Shown piece after piece: positions 18,406 to 25,054 of a DNA stretch of 64,000 bases. This stretch comes from JAFECT01 sp035551675 (GTDB taxonomy: Bacteria; Pseudomonadota; Alphaproteobacteria; Caulobacterales; Caulobacteraceae), in assembly GCA_035551675.1 (NCBI GenBank), contig DASZMV010000067.1:1-64000 (forward strand), in the 5' to 3' direction. Within the stretch, counting starts at the first letter, position 1. Each line of letters begins with the position of its first letter. The notes beneath the pieces were generated by a model. The model saw only the letters and a program-made list of their open reading frames with translations, was not told where the DNA came from and made no database searches. The position numbers and the translations under genes are program-made.

Positions 18406-19807
18406 GGGCCGCCTCCAGATAGGGCCGCGGATCGGTGAGGCGCCCTGCAACCGCGGCGGCGGCGGCGGCGGCGGGGCCGGCCAGCACCGTGCGCGCGCCG
18501 GGACCCTGGCGGCCTTCGAAGTTGCGGTTCGAGGTGGAGACCGCGAGCTTTCCCGGCGCGACCTGGTCGCCGTTCATGGCGATGCACATGGAACAGCCGG
18601 GCAGGCGCCATTCGGCGCCGGCGGCGAGGAACACCTCGTGCAGACCTTCCGCCTCGGCCTCGCGCCGCACCCGTTCGGAGCCCGGCACCACCAGCATGCG
18701 CACGCCGTCGCGCACGCGCCGTCCGCGCAACACATCGGCCGCTGCGCGCAGGTCGGGCAGGCGCCCATTGGTGCAGCTGCCCACGAACACAACGTCGACC
18801 CCGACGTCGGCGAGCGCCTGGCCGGCTTCGAGGCCCATGTAGGCGCGCGCGTCGCGGCCCCAATCGTTCGTCGGCACCCGCGAATCGAGCGGCATGCCGG
18901 TGTCCGGCGACACGCCCCAGGTCGCCATCGGCGTCACCTGCGCCGCGTTCATGCGCAGCTCGCGATCGAAGCGCGCGTCGGGGTCCGAGGCGAGGGTCAG
19001 CCACGCCGCAGCGGCGCGTTCGAACGCTTCGCCCTGGGGCGCATGCGCACGTCCGCGCAGCCACGCGATGGTTGTCGCATCAGGGGCGATCATGCCGGCC
19101 CGCGCGCCGGCCTCGATCGACATGTTGCAGACGGTCATGCGCCCTTCCATGTCGAGGGCTTCGATCGCCGTCCCGGCGTATTCGATCACGCAGCCGGTGG
19201 CGCCGCCCACGCCGAGGCGCGCGATGATCGCCAGGATCAGGTCCTTGGCGCCGACGCCCGACGGCAGCCGGCCGTCGACCGTGACCCGCAAGGTCTTTGA
19301 CTTGCGCTGCAGCAGGGTCTGGGTCGCCAGCACATGGGCGACCTCGCTGGAGCCGATGCCGAAGGCGAGCGCGCCGAAGGCGCCGTGGGTCGCGGTGTGG
19401 CTGTCGCCGCAGACCACGGTCATGCCGGGCAGGGTCAGGCCGAGCTCGGGCCCCATCACGTGCACCACGCCGCGCGCGTCGCTGTCCCAGCCGTGCAGGG
19501 TCACGCCGTGGACGCCGCAATTGCGCTCGAGCGTTTCGACCTGGCGGCGCGCGGCGTCGTTCGCATAGGGCCGCGCGCCGCCGGCAGCGGCGGGGAGAGT
19601 CGGGGTGGAATGGTCGAGCGTGGCGACCGTGCGGTCGGGCCGGCGCGTCTTCAGCCCACGCGCGTCGAGTTCGGCGAAGGCCTGGGGCGAGGTGACCTCG
19701 TGCACCAGATGCAGGTCGACGTAGAGCACGGCCGGCTGCGCCGCGGTCTCGGGCTCGACCACGTGCGCGTCCCAGACCTTGTCGAACAGGGTCCTATTCG
19801 GCCGCAT
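18398..19807 (-). CDS. leuC: 3-isopropylmalate dehydratase, large subunit
   Basis: 469 residues of the aconitase family. It isomerises 2- to 3-isopropylmalate with a 4Fe-4S cluster. The start TLFDKVWDAHVV is canonical. Cluster cysteines are seen in FVGSCTNGRLPDL and in CSMCIAMN. Other signatures are VCGDSHTATHGAFGALAFGIGSSEVAHVLATQTL and TSNRNFEGRQGPGARTVLAGPA. It overlaps the ilvE end by 14 nt and leuD by 8 nt. Confidence 0.96.
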   Translation of the reverse strand: MRPNRTLFDKVWDAHVVEPETAAQPAVLYVDLHLVHEVTSPQAFAELDARGLKTRRPDRTVATLDHSTPTLPAAAGGARPYANDAARRQVETLERNCGVHGVTLHGWDSDARGVVHVMGPELGLTLPGMTVVCGDSHTATHGAFGALAFGIGSSEVAHVLATQTLLQRKSKTLRVTVDGRLPSGVGAKDLILAIIARLGVGGATGCVIEYAGTAIEALDMEGRMTVCNMSIEAGARAGMIAPDATTIAWLRGRAHAPQGEAFERAAAAWLTLASDPDARFDRELRMNAAQVTPMATWGVSPDTGMPLDSRVPTNDWGRDARAYMGLEAGQALADVGVDVVFVGSCTNGRLPDLRAAADVLRGRRVRDGVRMLVVPGSERVRREAEAEGLHEVFLAAGAEWRLPGCSMCIAMNGDQVAPGKLAVSTSNRNFEGRQGPGARTVLAGPAAAAAAAVAGRLTDPRPYLEAAHG

Positions 19808-20753
19808 GCGCCTGCTCCGATACGATCTCGGTGACGGGCTCCAGCCAGCCGTAGCGGTCGGACGTTTCGCCGGTGAACAGGCCTTGGAACAGCTTCAGCA
19901 ACCGCCGCGTCACCGGGCCCGGACCCGCGCAGCGCGTCGCGATGTCGTCCACCGAACGAATCGGGGTGATCTCCGCCGCCGTCCCGGTCATGAAAATCTC
20001 GTCGGCGAGGTAGAGCGCCTCGCGCGGCAAGATCTGTTCCACCACCTCGAGACCGGCGTCGCGCGCCAGCTGGATGACGCTGTCGCGGGTGATGCCGACC
20101 AGGATCGAGGAGGCGGCGGGTGGCGTGATCAGGCGTCCGTCCTTGACCAGAAAAAGGTTCTCACCGGCGCCTTCGGACAGGCGCCCGTCGGTGCCGAGGC
20201 CGAGGCCTTCGACGTAGCCGCGGCGCTTGGCCTCGCGGCAGATCAGGTAGCTCGACAGGTAGTTGCCGCCGGCCTTGGCGCCCATGGGCACGGTGTTGGG
20301 CGCGGAGCGCTGCCAGCTCGTCACGCAGACGTCGACGCCGAGCTCCAGCCCTTCATCGCCGAGATAGGCGCCCCACGGGAACGCGGCCACCGCGACGTCC
20401 ATGTGCATGTTTTCGTCGGCAGGCACGATGCTCATGCCGCACTCGCCCAGGAAGGCGATGGGACGCAGGTAGGCGTTGGTCAGGCCGTTGGCGCGCACCA
20501 CCGCCTTGCACGCCTCGACGATCTCACCGGTCGTAAAGGGCGGCTCGAAACCGTAGATGCGCGCCGAATCCGCGAGCCGGCGGATGTGGTCGGTGAGGCG
20601 AAAGCCGCAGGGCCCGTTCGGCGTGTCGTAGACGCGCACGCCTTCGAACACCGAGGTGCCGTAGTGCAGCGCATGGCTCATCACGTGGACCTTGGCGTCG
20701 GCCCAGGGGGTGATCTCGCCGTTCAGCCAGATGTACGAGGCGAGCGGTTTCAT
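19794..20753 (-). CDS. ilvE: Branched-chain amino acid aminotransferase
   Basis: 319 residues, PLP fold type IV. It transfers the amino group of glutamate to the 2-oxo acids of Leu, Ile and Val. Motifs: FIW-like start (SYIWLNGEITPW), HALHYGTSVFEG, the PLP lysine in GAKAGGNYLSS, GRLSEGAGENLFLV and EIFMTGTAAEITPI. The ATG at 20753 fits the family N-terminus but its own ribosome site is weak; a 20-codon ORF with a strong Shine-Dalgarno ends in an ATGA overlap with it. It is the first enzyme gene behind a leader-peptide attenuator. Confidence 0.95.
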   Translation of the reverse strand: MKPLASYIWLNGEITPWADAKVHVMSHALHYGTSVFEGVRVYDTPNGPCGFRLTDHIRRLADSARIYGFEPPFTTGEIVEACKAVVRANGLTNAYLRPIAFLGECGMSIVPADENMHMDVAVAAFPWGAYLGDEGLELGVDVCVTSWQRSAPNTVPMGAKAGGNYLSSYLICREAKRRGYVEGLGLGTDGRLSEGAGENLFLVKDGRLITPPAASSILVGITRDSVIQLARDAGLEVVEQILPREALYLADEIFMTGTAAEITPIRSVDDIATRCAGPGPVTRRLLKLFQGLFTGETSDRYGWLEPVTEIVSEQAHAAE

Positions 20754-20812
20754 CGGCGCCGTCCCAAAGGGGCGGTGTCAGCGGCGTTCTGAGGCGGGGT
20801 CGCGTGTTCCAT
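20750..20812 (-). CDS. 20-codon mini-ORF coupled to ilvE
   Basis: A 20-residue ORF beginning MEHATPPQN and ending in LGRRR. AGGAG (20826-20822) lies 9 nt before its ATG and is the only strong Shine-Dalgarno between the attenuator terminator and ilvE. Its TGA overlaps the ilvE ATG as ATGA. Ribosomes would therefore reach ilvE by re-initiation after this ORF. The peptide has no recognisable domain and no enrichment in branched-chain residues. It could be a coupling device rather than a functional product. Confidence 0.6.
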   Translation of the reverse strand: MEHATPPQNAADTAPLGRRR

Positions 20813-20842
20813 CCAGTTGATCTCCTGGCGGATCGCACACAC

Positions 20843-20872
20843 AAAAAACCCCGCTCCTGTTCGGGAGCGGGG
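20843..20872 (-). terminator. Intrinsic terminator of the ilvE leader (attenuator)
   Basis: On the minus strand CCCCGCTCC and GGAGCGGGG form a perfect 9-bp stem around CGAACA, followed at once by six T residues. It lies 26 nt after the leader-peptide stop and 90 nt before ilvE, so it must be read through for operon expression. Confidence 0.9.
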
Positions 20873-20956
20873 TCCGTGACCTGCGATCCGTGCTTTGTCA
20901 GGCGCCGGGTCGCTCCGCTCCACTGAGGGGGCTAATAAGCGTTACGAAAAGGAGCG
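20849..20956 (-). promoter_or_regulatory. Alternative RNA pairings of the ilvE attenuator
   Basis: Four complementary segments are visible on the minus strand: 1 = CGCTCC (20956-20951, inside the Ala-Leu-Leu codons), 2 = GGAGCGG (20921-20915), 3 = CCGCTCC (20870-20864) and 4 = GGAGCGGGG (20857-20849). Pairs 1:2 and 3:4 give the terminated form, and 2:3 (7 bp) would be the antiterminator when a ribosome stalls over segment 1. A further perfect hairpin CGCGCC-GAAA-GGCGCG (20970-20955) overlaps segment 1. Confidence 0.65.
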
Positions 20957-21011
20957 CGCCTTTCGGCGCGATCGGAGCTCGGGCGGCCATGACTTCACGC
21001 GCCGAAGCCAT
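20898..21011 (-). CDS. Leader peptide of the ilvE-leuCDB operon
   Basis: A 37-codon ORF with the run ALLFVTLISPL at residues 19-29, which has four Leu, one Val, one Ile and one Thr. The codons include CTT, GTA, CTT and ATT, which the GC-rich neighbouring genes rarely use. It ends 26 nt before an intrinsic terminator. An internal ATG at 20990 would give 30 residues; neither start has a strong Shine-Dalgarno. This is the arrangement of a classical amino-acid attenuator in which slow translation of Leu/Val/Ile codons permits read-through. Function is inferred from position and composition. Confidence 0.75.
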   Translation of the reverse strand: MASAREVMAARAPIAPKGALLFVTLISPLSGAERPGA

Positions 21012-21351
21012 GGGCTCGGCGGCGAATTTGGTCGTTCCGGTCAGGCGCTGGGTCACGGGCGATCTGGCTCCTCAGCCTGCATAAGACCAGAGGCGCAGCG
21101 ATCCGAAAAGGGGGTCCGCGAAATTTTCTTTCGTAATTTTTCTTAAATCGGCCCTGAGAAAAAATATTTGACCCCGACTGAGCGTCGTTCAGGTGGATCG
21201 ATCCGGACGTTTGTGCGCCGCCAAAAATCCCTTTTGCGCTGCGGGATTGCGGCGACCCGCGCCGCGCGGGATCGACGGGCTCGAATTCATCCGCCTCCGG
21301 CGCTCGCCGAGGGCTCGGGCGCGGCGCCCCGGTTGACGCTCGCAAAATCCG
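21012..21351. other. Divergent ilvE / ilvB intergenic region
   Basis: No gene is seen in this 340-nt stretch. It contains the only markedly AT-rich patch of the region (about 21121-21170), which probably carries promoters for both directions. TTGACG at 21333-21338 is a candidate -35 for ilvB; a matching -10 is not convincing. No clear promoter could be assigned for the ilvE side. Confidence 0.4.
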
Positions 21352-21387
21352 ATGACAGGTTTCGCGCCGAAATCGGGAGCACCTCGC

Positions 21388-21429
21388 GTGCGTCAGGTAC
21401 TTATTCGAAGCGCGGCCGCCAGCGGGTGA
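21388..21429 (+). CDS. Leader peptide of the ilvB operon
   Basis: A 13-codon ORF from GTG at 21388 with GGGAG 8 nt upstream, encoding a peptide with the run RQVLIRSAAASG. The Val-Leu-Ile codons are GTA CTT ATT, the same rare synonyms as in the opposite leader. An in-frame ATG at 21352 would extend it to 25 residues but lacks a ribosome site. The stop lies 33 nt before an intrinsic terminator and 95 nt before ilvB. Attenuation of ilvBN by a leader peptide is known in Caulobacter, which supports this reading. Confidence 0.7.
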   Translation: MRQVLIRSAAASG

Positions 21430-21456
21430 TCCCACGGATCACACGAACGGTCGCGC
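21410..21456 (+). promoter_or_regulatory. Leader RNA stems of the ilvB attenuator
   Basis: GCGCGGCC (21410-21417) can pair with GGTCGCGC (21449-21456, one G-T), enclosing a perfect 7-bp hairpin GTGATCC-CAC-GGATCAC (21426-21442) that overlaps the leader stop. GGATC at 21436-21440 can also pair with GGTCC in the terminator arm (21465-21469), giving a weak antiterminator. The competing-pair scheme is inference. Confidence 0.5.
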
Positions 21457-21462
21457 GCACAC

Positions 21463-21488
21463 AGGGTCCTTCGGGGCCCTTTTTCTTT
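21463..21488 (+). terminator. Intrinsic terminator of the ilvB leader (attenuator)
   Basis: AGGGTCC and GGGCCCT form a 7-bp stem (one T-G pair) closed by a TTCG tetraloop, followed by TTTTCTTT. It sits 35 nt before the ilvB start and must be read through for expression of ilvBNC-leuA-ilvD. Confidence 0.85.
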
Positions 21489-21523
21489 GCCCGAAATCCT
21501 GACCTGAAATTCGAGCTCGTCCC

Positions 21524-23344
21524 ATGTCCCTCCACCAGGCCCTTCGCGAACCGCCCGCCCCCGTCGCTGACGCCGAGATGCTGACCGGCGCCGAAATCGT
21601 GGTGCGCGCGCTGATCGACCAGGGCGTCGAGGTTCTGTTCGGCTATCCGGGCGGGGCGGTGCTGCCGATCTATGACGCGCTGCACGCCGAGCCGCGCCTG
21701 CGTCACGTGCTGGTGCGCCACGAACAGGGCGCGACCCACGCGGCCGAAGGCTATGCCCGCTCCACCGGACGCCCGGGCGTGGTGCTCGTGACCTCGGGCC
21801 CAGGCGCCACCAACGCGGTGACCGGCATCGCCGACGCCCTGATGGACTCGATCCCGATGGTGGTGATCTCGGGCCAGGTGCCCACCCACTTGATCGGCTC
21901 GGACGCGTTTCAGGAGTGCGACACGGTCGGCATCACCCGCTCGTGCACCAAACACAACATCCTGGTCAGCCGCCCCGACCAGCTCGCCCGCGCCCTGCAC
22001 GAGGCCTTCCACATCGCAACCTCCGGCCGGCCGGGACCGGTGCTGGTGGACGTGCCCAAGGACGTGCAATTCGCCACCGCGCCCTACCACAAGCCCGCCA
22101 AGGCCGAGTTCGAGCAGCGCTATCGCCCCACGCGCCGCGCCAACGGCGCCCAGGTGGCGCACGCGGTGGAGATGATCGCCCAGGCGCAACGGCCGCTGCT
22201 CTACGTCGGCGGCGGGGTGATCAATTCGGGACCTGAAGCAAGCGCGCTGTTGCGGGCGTTCGCCGAGCGCTGCGGCGCGCCGGTGACCTCCACGCTGATG
22301 GCGCTGGGCGCCTTTCCAGCGAGCGATCCGCAGTGGCTCGGCATGTGCGGCATGCACGGGTCCTACGAGGCGAACCACGCCATGCACGGCTGCGACGTGA
22401 TGGTGGCGGTGGGCGCGCGCTTCGACGACCGGGTGACCGGACGGCCGGACGCCTTCTCGCCCGGTTCGAAGCGGATTCACATCGACATCGACCCCTCGTC
22501 CATCGGCAAGGTCATCCGCGCCGATGTGGGCCTGGTCGGCGACGCGGGCGAGGTGCTGGCGCAGATGATCGAGGCGTGGGACGCGCTGGCGCCCGCGGTT
22601 GATCGCAACGCGCAGCTCGCGCCCTGGCGCGGGCAGATCGAGCGCTGGCGCACGCGGGACGGCTTTGGCTATCGGACTGACGACGCGGTGATCAAACCGC
22701 AGCAGGCGATCGAACGGCTCTACGCCCTGACCCGCGGGCGCGACGTCTACGTCACCACCGAGGTCGGTCAGCACCAGATGTGGGCGGCGCAGTTCTTCCA
22801 CTTCGACGAGCCCAACCGCTGGATGACCTCCGGGGGCTTGGGCACCATGGGCTACGGCCTCCCCGCTGCGGTCGGCGTGCAGATCGCGCACCCGGACGCC
22901 CTGGTCATCGACATCGCGGGCGAAGCCTCGATCCAGATGACCATCCAGGAGCTGTCGACCGCGGTTCAGCATCAGGCGCCGGTGAAGGTTTTCATCCTCA
23001 ACAATGAGTGGATGGGGATGGTGCGCCAGTGGCAGGAGCTGCTGCACGGCGGGCGATACAGCCACTCCTATTCCGCCTCCCTGCCCGACTTCGTGAAGCT
23101 GGCCGAGGCCTATGGCGCGAGCGGCCTGCGGGTCGACGATCCGGCGAAGTTGGACGCGACGATCCAGGCGATGATCGACACGCCCGGGCCTGTGGTCGTC
23201 GATTGCCGCGTGTCGAAGACCGAGAACTGTTTCCCGATGATCCCCTCGGGCAAGGCGCACAACGAGATGATGCTGGCGCCCCAGGACGACACGGTGGTCG
23301 ACTTCTCGAACGCCATCGACGACGCGGGCCGAAGGCTGGTGTGA
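21524..23344 (+). CDS. ilvB: Acetolactate synthase, large (catalytic) subunit
   Basis: 606 residues of a ThDP-dependent enzyme that condenses two pyruvates, or pyruvate and 2-oxobutyrate. Signatures: VLFGYPGGAVLPIYDAL, the ThDP-activating Glu67 in RHEQGATHAAEGYARS, SGPGATNAVTGIADAL, and the magnesium/ThDP loop from IDIAGEASIQMTIQEL to LNNEWMGMVRQWQELL. The first 18 residues are not conserved in relatives, and no strong ribosome site precedes 21524. A start at the in-frame ATG at 21578 (MLTGAEIVVR) is therefore possible. The stop shares a base with the ilvN start. Confidence 0.95.
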   Translation: MSLHQALREPPAPVADAEMLTGAEIVVRALIDQGVEVLFGYPGGAVLPIYDALHAEPRLRHVLVRHEQGATHAAEGYARSTGRPGVVLVTSGPGATNAVTGIADALMDSIPMVVISGQVPTHLIGSDAFQECDTVGITRSCTKHNILVSRPDQLARALHEAFHIATSGRPGPVLVDVPKDVQFATAPYHKPAKAEFEQRYRPTRRANGAQVAHAVEMIAQAQRPLLYVGGGVINSGPEASALLRAFAERCGAPVTSTLMALGAFPASDPQWLGMCGMHGSYEANHAMHGCDVMVAVGARFDDRVTGRPDAFSPGSKRIHIDIDPSSIGKVIRADVGLVGDAGEVLAQMIEAWDALAPAVDRNAQLAPWRGQIERWRTRDGFGYRTDDAVIKPQQAIERLYALTRGRDVYVTTEVGQHQMWAAQFFHFDEPNRWMTSGGLGTMGYGLPAAVGVQIAHPDALVIDIAGEASIQMTIQELSTAVQHQAPVKVFILNNEWMGMVRQWQELLHGGRYSHSYSASLPDFVKLAEAYGASGLRVDDPAKLDATIQAMIDTPGPVVVDCRVSKTENCFPMIPSGKAHNEMMLAPQDDTVVDFSNAIDDAGRRLV

Positions 23345-23928
23345 TGCAGCCCTTGCCCGCCCCCCAGTCCGGATCGGCCTATTTCCTGGGCCACGCCACG
23401 GAGACGCCGCGGCGTGCGACCTTCGCGGTGATGGTCGATAACGAGCCCGGCGTGTTGCACCGCGTGGTCGGGGTGTTTTCCGCGCGCGGCTACAACATCG
23501 AAAGCCTGACCGTGGCCGAGACCGACCACGCCGAGCACACCTCGCGCATCACCGTGGTGACGCGCGGCATGCCGCACACCCTGGATCAGATCCGCGCCCA
23601 GCTGGAAAAGCTGGTCTGCGTGCGCCTGGTCACCGACGTGGGCGGCGACCCGCGCTCGACCGAACGCGAGCTCGCCCTGATCAAGGTGCGCGGCAAGGGC
23701 GCCAAGCGGGTCGAGGCGCTGCGCGTGTCGGAGATCTTCCGCGCGCGGGTGATCGACACCACCCACGAAAGCTTCGTCTTCGAACTGACCGGCGCGCCGG
23801 ACAAGATCGATTCCTTCGAGCAGCTGATGCGACCCTTGGGCCTCGTCGAGGTCTCCCGCACCGGCGTGCTTTCCATCCTTCGCGGCGCCGAGCGCTCGCC
23901 CACGACCCACACCGAGGACCTGCCATGA
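23344..23928 (+). CDS. ilvN: Acetolactate synthase, small (regulatory) subunit
   Basis: 194 residues. An N-terminal ACT domain (TFAVMVDNEPGVLHRVVGVFSARGYNIESL) is followed by a C-terminal ALS regulatory domain. The subunit activates IlvB and confers feedback inhibition by branched-chain amino acids. TGATG joins it to ilvB, and the stop overlaps ilvC by ATGA, so the three are coupled. The first 25 residues extend beyond the usual ACT start. Confidence 0.94.
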   Translation: MQPLPAPQSGSAYFLGHATETPRRATFAVMVDNEPGVLHRVVGVFSARGYNIESLTVAETDHAEHTSRITVVTRGMPHTLDQIRAQLEKLVCVRLVTDVGGDPRSTERELALIKVRGKGAKRVEALRVSEIFRARVIDTTHESFVFELTGAPDKIDSFEQLMRPLGLVEVSRTGVLSILRGAERSPTTHTEDLP

Positions 23929-24956
23929 AAGTTTACTACGACCGCGACGCCGACCTCAGCCTGATCACCACCCGGAAGGTCGCGGTAATCGGCTATGGCA
24001 GCCAGGGCCGCGCCCACGCGCTGAACCTGCGCGACTCCGGCGTGGAGCGGGTGACGGTGGGGCTGCGTGAAGGCTCGGCCTCGCGCGCCAAGGCGCTGGC
24101 GGACGGCCTGACGGTGACCACGCCCGCGGAGGCGGCGGCCTGGGCCGACGTGGTGATGATCCTCTGCCCCGACGAACTGCAGGCGGAGATCTACGACCGG
24201 GAGATCGCGCCCAACATCCGCGACGGCGCGACCTTGATGTTTGCGCATGGCCTCAACATCCATTTCGACCTGATCAAGCCGAAGGCAAGCCTCGACGTGT
24301 CGATGGTGGCGCCCAAGGGGCCGGGCCACACCGTGCGCGGCGAGTACCAGAAGGGCGGCGGCGTGCCGTGCCTGGTCGCCGTGCAGCAGAACCCGTCGGG
24401 CCATGCGCTGGAAACCGCGCTCGCTTATGCCTCGGCGGTGGGCGGCGGCCGGTCCGGCGTCATCGAGACCAACTTCCGCGAGGAATGCGAGACCGACCTG
24501 TTCGGCGAACAGGCGGTGCTGTGTGGCGGCGTGGTCGAACTGATCCGCGCCGGTTTCGAAACCCTGACCGAGGCGGGCTATTCGCCGGAGATGGCCTATT
24601 TCGAGTGCCTGCACGAGATGAAGCAGATCGTGGATCTGATCTACGAAGGCGGCATCGCCAACATGAACTACTCGATCTCCAACACCGCGGAGTACGGCGA
24701 GTACGTTTCGGGCCCGCGCATCGTCACCGCCGACACCAAGGCCGAGATGAAGCGCGTGCTGACCGAAATCCAGGACGGGACCTTCACCCGCAACTGGATG
24801 AACGAGAGCCGCAAGCGCGGCAAGAACGGGCCGCCGGAGTTCATGGCCCTGCGCGAACGCGCCGAGGCGCACCCCATCGAGGAAGTTGGCGCGACCCTGC
24901 GCGGCATGATGCCGTGGATCGCCAAGAACAAGCTGGTGGATCGTGCGCAGAACTGA
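23925..24956 (+). CDS. ilvC: Ketol-acid reductoisomerase
   Basis: 343 residues, the short class I form. It isomerises and reduces acetolactate and acetohydroxybutyrate with NADPH and Mg. The Rossmann motif is GYGSQGRAHALNLRDSG. The metal and substrate residues lie in the C-terminal knotted domain (TNFREECETDLFGEQAVLCGG, FECLHEMKQIVDLIYEGG, NMNYSISNTAEYGEY). The start overlaps the ilvN stop by four bases. Confidence 0.97.
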   Translation: MKVYYDRDADLSLITTRKVAVIGYGSQGRAHALNLRDSGVERVTVGLREGSASRAKALADGLTVTTPAEAAAWADVVMILCPDELQAEIYDREIAPNIRDGATLMFAHGLNIHFDLIKPKASLDVSMVAPKGPGHTVRGEYQKGGGVPCLVAVQQNPSGHALETALAYASAVGGGRSGVIETNFREECETDLFGEQAVLCGGVVELIRAGFETLTEAGYSPEMAYFECLHEMKQIVDLIYEGGIANMNYSISNTAEYGEYVSGPRIVTADTKAEMKRVLTEIQDGTFTRNWMNESRKRGKNGPPEFMALRERAEAHPIEEVGATLRGMMPWIAKNKLVDRAQN

Positions 24957-24993
24957 CCGGTCCGCGACGTTGCGGCGTCTTCGACTTAGGCGC

Positions 24994-25014
24994 GCCTGAG
25001 CCTCGTGCTCGGGC
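24994..25014 (+). other. 8-bp hairpin between ilvC and leuA
   Basis: GCCTGAGC and GCTCGGGC pair around CTCGT in the 98-nt gap before leuA. There is no U-tract, so it is not an intrinsic terminator. It may be a processing or pausing element, or chance in GC-rich DNA. Confidence 0.3.
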
Positions 25015-25054
25015 CGCGTCTGCCTGTCGAAAACCCTCAACCTCGGATGCCCAG

